DNA from: CAMAVH01 sp046297835
Lineage (GTDB): Bacteria > Pseudomonadota > Alphaproteobacteria > SMXQ01
Length of the DNA: 64,000 nt
Direction: 5' to 3'
Assembly (NCBI GenBank): GCA_046297835.1
Contig: JBKBHI010000001.1
Location: forward strand, 186,001 to 250,000
The notes under the pieces were generated by a model, which did not search any database, was not told the DNA's origin, and saw only the letters and a list, made by a program, of their open reading frames with translations. The position numbers were made by a program, and so were the translations under genes. How positions within the stretch are numbered: the first letter of the stretch is position 1; the number at the start of each line of letters is the position of its first letter. Of this stretch, positions 19,150 through 26,475 are shown piece after piece.

Positions 19150-20796
19150 TCAGTTGTCGCGATACATCCAGTTGCGGATGATGTTCACGGCTTCTTCGGG
19201 ATGCTTGTCGACGATTTCGCCGATCTTCTTCACCGAGGATTCGCGCACGCGGCCCTCGACTTGCTGCATGTCGATGGTGGCGTCCGAAAGCGCGCCTCCG
19301 ACGTCGCCGGCGATGGCGGGCGCGAGGCCGAGCATGCCGCCAGCCGGGCCGGGCAGGGCCGGCTTGGCGGCGGCGGCGGTGTCGGCGATCATCTGCTTGC
19401 TGCTGGCGATCGCCTCGGGCAGCGCTTCGAGGAAGCGACGCACGATCGGGCGGACGACCAGCAGGATGACGAGGATGCCGACGATGCCGAGCGTGACCAA
19501 TTCGGCGATGCGGATGTAGTCGTTCTTGTCGAGGCCGAACAGCGGACGCGGGCCTTCCTCGACGTCCATGCCGTTGCCGGCGAAGCGCATATTGACGATT
19601 TCGAAACTGTCGCCGCGCTTCTCGTCGAAGCCGACGGCGGATTTCACCAGCCGGCCGAGCTGCGCCAATTCTTCGGCGTTGCGCGGTTGATAGGCTTTCT
19701 GCGCGTCGTAGATGCCGTCCACGGCAACCGCGACCGAGAGGCGCTTGACGCTGCCGCTCTCGCGCACGTGCGTCTTGGTGGTGCGGGAAATCTCGTAGTT
19801 GACCGTTTCCTCGTTGCGGTTCGAGGCGCTGGCCGCGGCGTTGGCGTCGGCCCCGGTGGGGGGCGTTTGCGCCGGGATGTTGTTCTGCACCGACACGGTC
19901 TGCGCGCCGGCTTCGCGCGACGTCGAGTTTTCGGCGACGGTCTGCGTCGAGCGCACCACCTGGCCGTCGGGATCGAACATCTCGGAGGTCGTCGAAATGC
20001 GGTCGAAGTCCATTTCGGCGGTGATTTCGGCGCGGGCGCGGCCGGGGCCGAGGATGCGCTCCAGCATGTCCTCGACCATCCGCACGGCGCGGGCTTCGTA
20101 AGCGGTCTTGGCTTCCTCGCCGGTCTGCGGCGCGTTGCCGCTGGCGGCGTCGCCGTCCTGGCCGCGGGCGAGCAGGGTGCCCTGGCCATCGACGATGGAG
20201 ATGCGGGCCGGCTTGAGACGCGGCACGGCGGCGGCGACGAGGTTCTGGATCGCCTGCACTTCGGATTTGTCGAGACGGCGGCCGCCGTTCATCTGCAGCA
20301 CGACCGACGCGGTCGGCTCCTGCTGGTCGCGCTGGAACAGCTCGCGGCGCGGCAGGGCGAGGTGGACGCGGGCCGAGCGCACGTAGGCGAGCGCGCCGAT
20401 GGTGCGCGACAGCTCGCCTTCGAGGGCGCGCAGATGGTTGATGTTGAGGACGAAGCTCGACGTGCCGAGCGATTCGGACTTGTCGAAAATCTCGTAGCCG
20501 ATGGTGCCGCCGGAGGGCAGGCCTTCCTGCGCCATGGTCATGCGCAGGCGCAGCACCTGATTGCCGGGGACCATGATCGAGGTGCCGTTGCCGCGCAGCT
20601 CGTAGGACACGTTCATGCCTTCGAGCTTGGTGACGATGCGGCCGCTGTCGCTGGTGCTGAGGTCGTTGTAGAGCAGCGCCATGTCCGGAGCGGTCAGGCG
20701 CGTCATCAGGAAGAAAAAGAACCCGACGACGCCGGCGAGGACGCCGGCGATGGTGAGAAGACGGATGGGGCCCAGATTGCGGATGGTTTCGAGCAC
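19150..20796 (-). CDS. fliF: Flagellar MS-ring protein FliF
   Basis: This 548-residue protein has an N-terminal membrane helix (about 13-33), two ring-building motifs (for example EGELSRTIGALAYVRSARVHLALP), an extracytoplasmic domain, and a second membrane helix (about 430-450, LGIVGILVILLVVRPIV). The cytoplasmic C-tail ends WMYRDN and binds FliG. The start codon is GTG at 20796 with AAGGTG 6 bases upstream. It heads the large export/switch operon, and an ftr-like palindrome and a CtrA half-site lie about 100 bases upstream. Confidence 0.96.
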   Translation of the reverse strand: MLETIRNLGPIRLLTIAGVLAGVVGFFFFLMTRLTAPDMALLYNDLSTSDSGRIVTKLEGMNVSYELRGNGTSIMVPGNQVLRLRMTMAQEGLPSGGTIGYEIFDKSESLGTSSFVLNINHLRALEGELSRTIGALAYVRSARVHLALPRRELFQRDQQEPTASVVLQMNGGRRLDKSEVQAIQNLVAAAVPRLKPARISIVDGQGTLLARGQDGDAASGNAPQTGEEAKTAYEARAVRMVEDMLERILGPGRARAEITAEMDFDRISTTSEMFDPDGQVVRSTQTVAENSTSREAGAQTVSVQNNIPAQTPPTGADANAAASASNRNEETVNYEISRTTKTHVRESGSVKRLSVAVAVDGIYDAQKAYQPRNAEELAQLGRLVKSAVGFDEKRGDSFEIVNMRFAGNGMDVEEGPRPLFGLDKNDYIRIAELVTLGIVGILVILLVVRPIVRRFLEALPEAIASSKQMIADTAAAAKPALPGPAGGMLGLAPAIAGDVGGALSDATIDMQQVEGRVRESSVKKIGEIVDKHPEEAVNIIRNWMYRDN

Positions 20797-20890
20797 GGCG
20801 CACCTTGCGAAGCGGTCTTGGGAGCGGCGCCGGACGTCTCATCCGGGGCTCCGATGGTTCGCTTTTACGGGCGGCGCGGTGAAGAACTGG

Positions 20891-20912
20891 TTAACGGTGG
20901 GCAATATTTGCC
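20891..20912. promoter_or_regulatory. Candidate FlbD ftr element with CtrA half-site before fliF
   Basis: GGCA-ATATT-TGCC at 20900-20912 is the same 13-bp palindrome found in clusters at the sigma-54 promoters of this window, here as a single good copy about 105 bases upstream of fliF. A TTAA half-site (CCGTTAACC on the minus strand) directly adjoins it at 20891-20894. In Caulobacter the fliF promoter is activated by CtrA and repressed by FlbD at ftr4, so the arrangement fits. No sigma-54 element with correct spacing was found here. Confidence 0.6.
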
Positions 20913-21008
20913 GGGGACCGGGAAAAAGCTGCCGGGTCGGCGGAAAAGCTGTGGATAAAATTCGCGCCGCAGGGCGGTGCCGTGCGGCGCGAGCGGAATC
21001 GGGCGGCG

Positions 21009-21299
21009 TCAGCGCGCGGCGCGTTCGGGCGGGCGATAATCCTGCACGCGGGTCGCGCGCAGGCCGCGCACGCCATGGTCCTCGAGCAGCCGCTGCCACG
21101 ACAGGAACTCGTCCATCGACAGGGAATAGCGGCGGCAGGCGTCTTCCAGGCTGATGATGCCCGCGCGCACGCCGGCGACGACTTCGGCCTTGCGGCGAAT
21201 CACCCAGCGTTTGGTGTTCGGCGGGGGCAGATCGTCCAGGCTCATCGGGCCGCCGCTGCGCGGCAGACGTCCCGACCGATGGCTGCGCGATTTGATCAT
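21009..21299 (-). CDS. sciP: CtrA inhibitory protein SciP (DUF1153)
   Basis: From the ATG at 21299 (GGAGAG 9 bases upstream) this is a 96-residue protein with the DUF1153 core P-N-T-K-R-W-V-I-R-R-K-A-E-V-V, then LEDACRRYSLSMDEFLSWQ and LRATRVQDYR. SciP binds CtrA and DNA and blocks CtrA-driven transcription in G1. A TTG two codons upstream is an alternative start. It is encoded just upstream of the fliF operon, itself a probable CtrA target. Confidence 0.92.
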   Translation of the reverse strand: MIKSRSHRSGRLPRSGGPMSLDDLPPPNTKRWVIRRKAEVVAGVRAGIISLEDACRRYSLSMDEFLSWQRLLEDHGVRGLRATRVQDYRPPERAAR

Positions 21300-21426
21300 C
21301 GCCAATTACTCTCCACTACGACGGCGTCCGGCGGAAAAGGGATCCGCGCGACGCGATGAGGAACCTTAGGGGGGCAGCGGTTTAAAAAAAGCTAAGGAAA
21401 ATGGTTAATGTCGCGCGAGACGGCGA

Positions 21427-21454
21427 CGCCGGCCGGAATTTTTTCCGGCCGGCG
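21427..21454 (-). terminator. Strong hairpin downstream of flgE
   Basis: CGCCGGCCGGAA and its exact complement form a 12-bp stem around a 4-base loop, 28 bases past the flgE stop. No U-run follows on the minus strand, so it may act as an RNA 3' stabiliser or an imperfect terminator. A second small stem GGCGTT/AACGCC (21459-21476) lies between it and flgE. Confidence 0.5.
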
Positions 21455-21481
21455 CCAAGGCGTTAAGGAAAACGCCAAACG

Positions 21482-23395
21482 TTAACGCTTGATGTTGACC
21501 AGCTCGTTGAGCATTTCGTCGGCGGTGGTGATGATCTTCGTGGCGGCCGAATAGGCGCGCTGGGCGACGATCATGTTGGTGAACTCGGTGCCGAGGTCGA
21601 CGGTCGAGTTCTCCAACGCGCCGGAGGCGATTGCGCCGGCGCCGTCGTTCTTGGCCGAACGCAGGATCGGCTCGCCGGTGGTGTCCGACGCGGTGAAGAT
21701 GTTGCCGGTCTTGGCGATCATGCCGTTCGGGTTGGCGAAGGTGGCGAGCGGGATCTTGTAGATCGGCAGGGTCTCGCCGTTGTCGAACAGGGCGACCACT
21801 AGGCCGTCGTCGCCGATGCTGACGCCGCTGAAGGTGCCGAACTGCACGCCGTTCTGGTTGTTGAAGCGGATGCCGTAGTCGGACGAGAACTGGGTCAAGC
21901 CGTCGAGCAGGCCGGCGGTGCCGAGATCGAGCGCCATGTTGCTCGTGCCGGCGCCCGACACCCAGCCGCCGACGTTGACGTTGGCGACGTTGAAGCTGGC
22001 GGGCGCGCCGTTGGCGCCGCTGAAGACGATGGCGGCGATGTCTTGCGGCACGTAGGCGCCGACCGTGAAGCCGTTCGCCGGGGTGGCGCCGGTGACGTCG
22101 CTGGCGTCGGCCGTCATGGCCGCGCCGGCCAACGTCTGCTGGATGGTCATGGCCGTGCCGACGGAGGTGACGCGGGGGTCGCCGATCGCGGCGACGAGCG
22201 CGGCCATCGAGGCGGCGGCGCTGGCGCCGATGGTGACGGCGGTGTTGCCGCCGGTGGTCGCGGCGTTGTTGTCGAATTCGTAGGTCACGCCGTTGAACAC
22301 GAAGGTGTCGCCGTCGGCCGGCTGGCCCGAGAAGGAGACGGTGTTCGAGGGCAGAGTGACGGCGCCGCCGACCGTGATCGCCGGCATGGTGAAGGGGCCG
22401 TTGGCCGACTGGGTGATCGTGCTCGCGCCGGAGGCGTCGACCGCGAGGGCGCCCCAACCGCGGATCTGCTCGAAGTTGAGCGTGCCGGCATTGGAGGTGA
22501 TGCGCGGGTCGTTCGCCGCCGTCACCAGATTGGCGACGGTCGAAGCGACATCGGCGCCTATCGTGATGGCGGTGTTGCCCGCTCCGACGCCGCCGCCGCT
22601 GTTGAATTCGTAGGTGACGCCGCCGAGGACGATGGTGTCGCCGTCGGCCGGCTGGCTGGCGAAGTCGAGGCGCGCGGCGGCGTAATAGGCGTCGCCGCTG
22701 GCGTCAGTCAGCGTCAGGTGCGTCGCGCCCGAGGGAACCGCGATGTCGAGGCCCCAGGCGTTGAGGGTGTTCTTGGTCCAGTTGAACGCCAGATCGTGCG
22801 TCACGCCGAGCGAGTCGTAGATCTGCACGTTCGTGATGTAATTGTCGCCGACGGCCGCGCCGCCGGGCAGGTTGATGCCCATGGAGATTTCGGTGGTCGG
22901 CGTCGCGGTGCCGGCGACGCCCGAGACGTTGACGGCCTCGAGCGAGGTCAGCGCCGTGATGTTGCCGTTCAGCGGCTGGCCCGTCGCGTCGGTTTCCCAG
23001 CCCATCAGGTAATAGCCGGCGGTATTGCGCAGGAAGCCGGCCGCGTCGGGCGTGAAGCTGCCTGCCCGGGTGTAATAGAACGGATCGGCCGCGCCGGCGT
23101 TGGACAGGCCGCGCACGACGAAGAAGCCGTCGCCGGAGATCGCGAGATCGGTCGCCGAGGTGCTCGATTGGAGCAGGCCCTGGCCATCGATCTGCGCGAC
23201 GCGGTTGAACAGCACGCCGCCCGGGGCGTAGCTATGCGTCAGCGACTGCTGCGTGACCAGCGTCGAGAAGCGCGACGCGGTGGCCTTGTAGCCGGTGGTG
23301 TTGACGTTGGCGATATTGTCGGAAATCACGCTCATCGCCTGGCTCTGGGCATTCAGGCCGGACACGCCGGCATACATGGCGCCATAAAGACTCAT
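21482..23395 (-). CDS. flgE: Flagellar hook protein FlgE with internally duplicated variable domain
   Basis: The 637-residue protein begins MSLYGAMYAGVSGLNAQSQAM with the rod/hook N-terminal motif, and ends with the conserved hook C-terminus (LGTEFTNMIVAQRAYSAATK). It is much longer than a typical FlgE of about 400 residues. The extra length is two related segments in the exposed domain, around residues 240-345 and 350-445, each starting QPADGDT and continuing GVTYEF, GNTA(I/V)TIGA and DPR(I/V)TS. The start has GAAGGAG 8 bases upstream. It is the last gene of fliK-flgD-flgE. Confidence 0.94.
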   Translation of the reverse strand: MSLYGAMYAGVSGLNAQSQAMSVISDNIANVNTTGYKATASRFSTLVTQQSLTHSYAPGGVLFNRVAQIDGQGLLQSSTSATDLAISGDGFFVVRGLSNAGAADPFYYTRAGSFTPDAAGFLRNTAGYYLMGWETDATGQPLNGNITALTSLEAVNVSGVAGTATPTTEISMGINLPGGAAVGDNYITNVQIYDSLGVTHDLAFNWTKNTLNAWGLDIAVPSGATHLTLTDASGDAYYAAARLDFASQPADGDTIVLGGVTYEFNSGGGVGAGNTAITIGADVASTVANLVTAANDPRITSNAGTLNFEQIRGWGALAVDASGASTITQSANGPFTMPAITVGGAVTLPSNTVSFSGQPADGDTFVFNGVTYEFDNNAATTGGNTAVTIGASAAASMAALVAAIGDPRVTSVGTAMTIQQTLAGAAMTADASDVTGATPANGFTVGAYVPQDIAAIVFSGANGAPASFNVANVNVGGWVSGAGTSNMALDLGTAGLLDGLTQFSSDYGIRFNNQNGVQFGTFSGVSIGDDGLVVALFDNGETLPIYKIPLATFANPNGMIAKTGNIFTASDTTGEPILRSAKNDGAGAIASGALENSTVDLGTEFTNMIVAQRAYSAATKIITTADEMLNELVNIKR

Positions 23396-23463
23396 CTCGG
23401 TATCTCCTTCAGTCTGCTGCGCAGATCAAGTCGGTGTTCGCGAAAAGGCGGGCGTCCGCCGGT

Positions 23464-24129
23464 TCAGATTTTTTCGGCGTTACGCAAAGTGACGATGTTC
23501 TCGAAAGGTACGGTGATCGAGCCGATCATGACGTTGACGCTATCGCCCGACATGTCGGCGCCGTCGATGGTGCCGACGACGAACGTCGTCGCCGCGCCGG
23601 ATTTGCCTTCGCCGTCGGTCGTGGTCACGCTGATCGAATAGGCGCCGTCGGACTGCTGCGCGCCGTAGCTGTTCTTGCCGTCCCATTTGAAGCTGTAGGT
23701 GCCGGCCGTCGTCTCGCCCGGGCCCGAATAGACCACCTGGTTCGCGGAATTGCGCACCACGATCGTGGTCGTCGCGGCGGTGCGGTCGACCGTGTATTTG
23801 AACTCGGTCTTGCCGTCGATCAGCATGTTGACGTTGCCCTTGGCCTCGACGGTCTTGCCGATGTAGCTCAGCGCCGTCGCGGCCTGGTTGGAGCGCGTCA
23901 GGCTCAGCAGCGATTCGAGATTGCTGTTGGTGTTGATGCCCTGCTCGACGGTGGCGAACTGCGCGAGCTGCGAGGTGAACTCCGTCGAATCCATGGGCGA
24001 CAGCGGATCCTGGTATTTGAGCTGCGTGGTCAGCAGCTGCAGGAAGCTCTCGATGTCGGACGACAGGCTGGTGCGCGCGACGTCGGACTTGGTCTGGGCG
24101 GCGGTGGCGGCGCCGATGGCGGTTGTCAT
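23464..24129 (-). CDS. flgD: Hook-capping protein FlgD
   Basis: The 221-residue protein has the FlgD N-terminal signature FLQLLTTQLKYQDPLSPMDSTEFTSQLAQF in slightly degenerate form (residues 26-56), then a Tudor-like and fibronectin-like domain (GTYSFKWDGKNSYG). FlgD caps the growing hook and is lost when the filament junction forms. GGAGA lies 6 bases before the ATG. It follows fliK by 12 bases and precedes flgE. Confidence 0.95.
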   Translation of the reverse strand: MTTAIGAATAAQTKSDVARTSLSSDIESFLQLLTTQLKYQDPLSPMDSTEFTSQLAQFATVEQGINTNSNLESLLSLTRSNQAATALSYIGKTVEAKGNVNMLIDGKTEFKYTVDRTAATTTIVVRNSANQVVYSGPGETTAGTYSFKWDGKNSYGAQQSDGAYSISVTTTDGEGKSGAATTFVVGTIDGADMSGDSVNVMIGSITVPFENIVTLRNAEKI

Positions 24130-24141
24130 GTCGGTCTCCGA

Positions 24142-25641
24142 TCAGACGCGGATGTCGAGGCCGCCGACGGCGGCTCGGGAGTTGGCATAGCCGCCGGCAG
24201 GCAGTGGCTCGTCGGCGGCGTCAGCGGCATCGCCCCAGCCCGGCCGGCCGGCCAAGTCGGGGGAGTTGCCGTGCCGCGCGCCATGGTCGCGCAGGTTGAA
24301 GCTGAGGCTTTGCTGGTCCGCCTGCAGGCCGGCGTCGGCGAGCGCGCGCTCCAGGCCGCGGACGTCGCGCTGCAACAGGTCGAGCGTGTCGGCGCGGTCG
24401 GCGGAGACGGCGACATGCACGCGGCCGTCGGCGGCGAGGTCGATCTGCACTTCGACGTTGCCGAGCGCGGCGGGCTTGAGCTTGACGTTGATCTTGTCGA
24501 CGCCGTCGGCGGCGGCCTTGGCGATATGGACCGCGACCTGCTCGGTCGCCGGATGGGGCTGCGGCGCCGGCTTGGGCAAGGCGGCGGCCGTCGATGCGGA
24601 CTGGGACGCGGACTGAGATGCGCCGGCGGTCGCGATGCCGCCAATGGCGGTCGGTTCGCCGATGCCGGCTTTGCCGACGACCGGCGCGGGCGCATCGGCA
24701 TCGGCGTTCAGCGCCGCGGCGAAGGCCGGCGTGACGGCCGGGGCGTTGGCGTTGGCCGCGAACTGCGGGGCGGGCATGTCGGCGGGCTTGCCGGCCGGCG
24801 CGGTCGCGGTTTCGACCGCAGGCGCGGCGGCGGCCGTCTGCGTCGTCGTCGCCGCGTCGGTCTGTGCCGGATGGCTCATGCCGTTGGCGAGCGAGACGGG
24901 CGCTTTCAGCGGCTTGGCGGCCTCTTCGCTGGCGACCTGCACGGCGAGGTGCAGCGGCGCGCCTTCGAGGCGCTTGCCGAGATCGGCGGCCTGGGCGGCG
25001 GCTTTCTCCTGCGCCGGCGTCGCGGCCGGAGCCGGCTCGTCGTTGGGCGTCGAGGCCGTTTGGCCGGCCGGCGTCGCGGCGCGCGGCTGGGATTTGGGAT
25101 CAGCGGCGTCGCTCGCGGCGTCGACGAGCGGCCCGGCCGGCGCGTCGGCTTCGGCGGGCGCGGCGGTGTGCGGCGCGGCGACGATGGCGGCTTCGCTCGA
25201 GGCCGGCACGGCCTGCGGCGTCGGCGGCGCGACGATGGTCGCGAGCGGCGCGGCCGATTCGACGGCGGCGTCGTGCGGCGCGGCCGCCGGCTCGCTGTCG
25301 CGCGGCAGCGCCGCGGCATCCGGAGCGGCCTGGACGGCTGCCGGCTCGCCGGCGGCGAGGACGTTGTGCGGCGCGACGGCGGTTTCGCGCGCTTCGGCGG
25401 CGGGTTTGGCTTTCGCGGTTTGCGGCGCGTCGCGGCGCGCGGTCTTCTTCGTCGGCTCCTCGTCGCGCTCGAGGCGTTCGGCGCGGGCGCGCGCCGGTTT
25501 GGCGGGCGCTTCGTTCTGGCGCGTCGCGAACTGGTCGAGCAGGCCGCTGAAGGCGGCGCCGCTCGCGTCGATGGCGCGCACGGGCGCGACGGCCGAAGGC
25601 TCGGCGGCGGAAAGCAGGTCTTTGGCGGGAATGTTGATCAC
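24142..25641 (-). CDS. fliK: Flagellar hook-length control protein FliK
   Basis: The protein has about 499 residues with a long Ala/Pro/Glu-rich N-terminus and the conserved FliK C-terminal domain (about 385-480: INVKLKPAALGNVEVQIDLA ... VHVAVSADRADTLDLLQRD). FliK measures hook length and switches export specificity. The frame is open to an ATG at 25686, but a sigma-54 promoter at 25682-25697 would start RNA near 25671, downstream of that ATG. A GTG at 25641 (VINIPAKDLLSA) is therefore the better start. An intermediate start cannot be excluded. Confidence 0.88.
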   Translation of the reverse strand: MINIPAKDLLSAAEPSAVAPVRAIDASGAAFSGLLDQFATRQNEAPAKPARARAERLERDEEPTKKTARRDAPQTAKAKPAAEARETAVAPHNVLAAGEPAAVQAAPDAAALPRDSEPAAAPHDAAVESAAPLATIVAPPTPQAVPASSEAAIVAAPHTAAPAEADAPAGPLVDAASDAADPKSQPRAATPAGQTASTPNDEPAPAATPAQEKAAAQAADLGKRLEGAPLHLAVQVASEEAAKPLKAPVSLANGMSHPAQTDAATTTQTAAAAPAVETATAPAGKPADMPAPQFAANANAPAVTPAFAAALNADADAPAPVVGKAGIGEPTAIGGIATAGASQSASQSASTAAALPKPAPQPHPATEQVAVHIAKAAADGVDKINVKLKPAALGNVEVQIDLAADGRVHVAVSADRADTLDLLQRDVRGLERALADAGLQADQQSLSFNLRDHGARHGNSPDLAGRPGWGDAADAADEPLPAGGYANSRAAVGGLDIRV

Positions 25642-25681
25642 GAGAACCGACGGGCAAGAGGGATAGGGTCGGAATGACAGG

Positions 25682-25697
25682 AGCAAGCCCTGGGCCA
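25682..25697 (-). promoter_or_regulatory. Sigma-54 promoter of fliK-flgD-flgE
   Basis: The minus strand reads TGGCCCAGGGCTTGCT: GG and GC are separated by exactly 10 bases and the consensus blocks TGGC and TTGCT are both intact. Transcription would begin about 12 bases on (near 25671). Three ftr-like palindromes lie 65-120 bases upstream. Confidence 0.8.
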
Positions 25698-25761
25698 GCC
25701 GCGGAAAATACTAATTCATTGAATTTAAAAGGATTTTTTTGCGCCGTCGGCGGCCTGTCGC

Positions 25762-25816
25762 GGCAAAAACTGCGAACCCGGCAAATTCTTCACGACGCGC
25801 CGGGGCAGATTGTGCC
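25762..25816. promoter_or_regulatory. Cluster of FlbD ftr-like sites upstream of fliK
   Basis: GGCA-AAAAC-TGCG (25762-25774), a half-conserved GGCA-AATTC-TTCA (25780-25792) and GGCA-GATTG-TGCC (25804-25816) share the 13-base layout. Centres are 18 and 24 bases apart, near helical phasing. The distance to the sigma-54 element is right for an enhancer-binding protein. Confidence 0.7.
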
Positions 25817-25824
25817 GCCGCGAA

Positions 25825-25869
25825 AAAACCCGCCGAAAACGCCATCGCCCCGGACGAGCCGGGGCGATG
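25825..25869 (-). terminator. Terminator after fliS
   Basis: On the minus strand CATCGCCCCGG/CCGGGGCGATG forms a perfect 11-bp stem with a 5-base loop (25843-25869), followed after about 12 bases by TTTTTT near 25823-25828. It ends the fliD-fliS unit ahead of the fliK promoter region. Confidence 0.7.
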
Positions 25870-25894
25870 CGAGATGCGAAAGATGGGCGGGGGG

Positions 25895-26452
25895 TCAGGC
25901 GGACAGCACGATCCGCTTGCCCTCGTCGGGCGGCGACGCGGCGGGGCGCGCCGTGCTGCCGTAGCCGGGCCGGCTGGCGGGCGGCAGCGGCGCGGCGGCC
26001 GCCATCGCCGGCGCGGCGGATGGCGCGGCGGGCCGCGCGGCAAATTCCTCGGCCACGCGGGCGGCTTCGCGCTGCGGCTTGTCGCCCTGGGCGGCGAGCT
26101 CCGCCCACGAGGCGCGCAGCGGCTCGAGCAGGCCGATCGCCTCGCGCGCGACCTGCGCGTCGTTCTTGAAGTCGATGCGCGGCAGGCGCGACAGGATGTA
26201 GCCGAACAGCCGGTCGAGATTCTTGGCGATCTCGCCGCCCTTCTCCATGTCGAGCGTGCCCTGCATGTGGGAGATGATCTCCATCACGCGGCTGTTGGCT
26301 TTCCAGCGCGCCTCGATCTGGTTGTCCTCGATCGCCTTGATGGCCTCTTTCAGCGAATTGATCGCCTTTTCATAGAGCATCTGCATGAGCGCGGCGGGAG
26401 AGGCCGTCATGATCTGCTGCGTCAAATACTGCTGCGAGGCGGGGATGGGCAT
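25895..26452 (-). CDS. fliS: Flagellin export chaperone FliS
   Basis: The 185-residue protein starts MPIPASQQYLTQQIMTASPAALMQMLYEKAI, matching the FliS core (Q-Y-x-x-x-x-I-x-T-A-S-P-x-x-L-x-x-M-L-Y-E). Four helices follow to about residue 120. The C-terminal 60 residues are an Ala/Pro-rich extension not seen in typical FliS of about 130 residues. FliS binds the flagellin C-terminus in the cytoplasm to prevent early polymerisation. It lies 23 bases after fliD. Confidence 0.93.
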   Translation of the reverse strand: MPIPASQQYLTQQIMTASPAALMQMLYEKAINSLKEAIKAIEDNQIEARWKANSRVMEIISHMQGTLDMEKGGEIAKNLDRLFGYILSRLPRIDFKNDAQVAREAIGLLEPLRASWAELAAQGDKPQREAARVAEEFAARPAAPSAAPAMAAAAPLPPASRPGYGSTARPAASPPDEGKRIVLSA

Positions 26453-26475
26453 CGTTGGCTCCGAACCGTAAGCGG

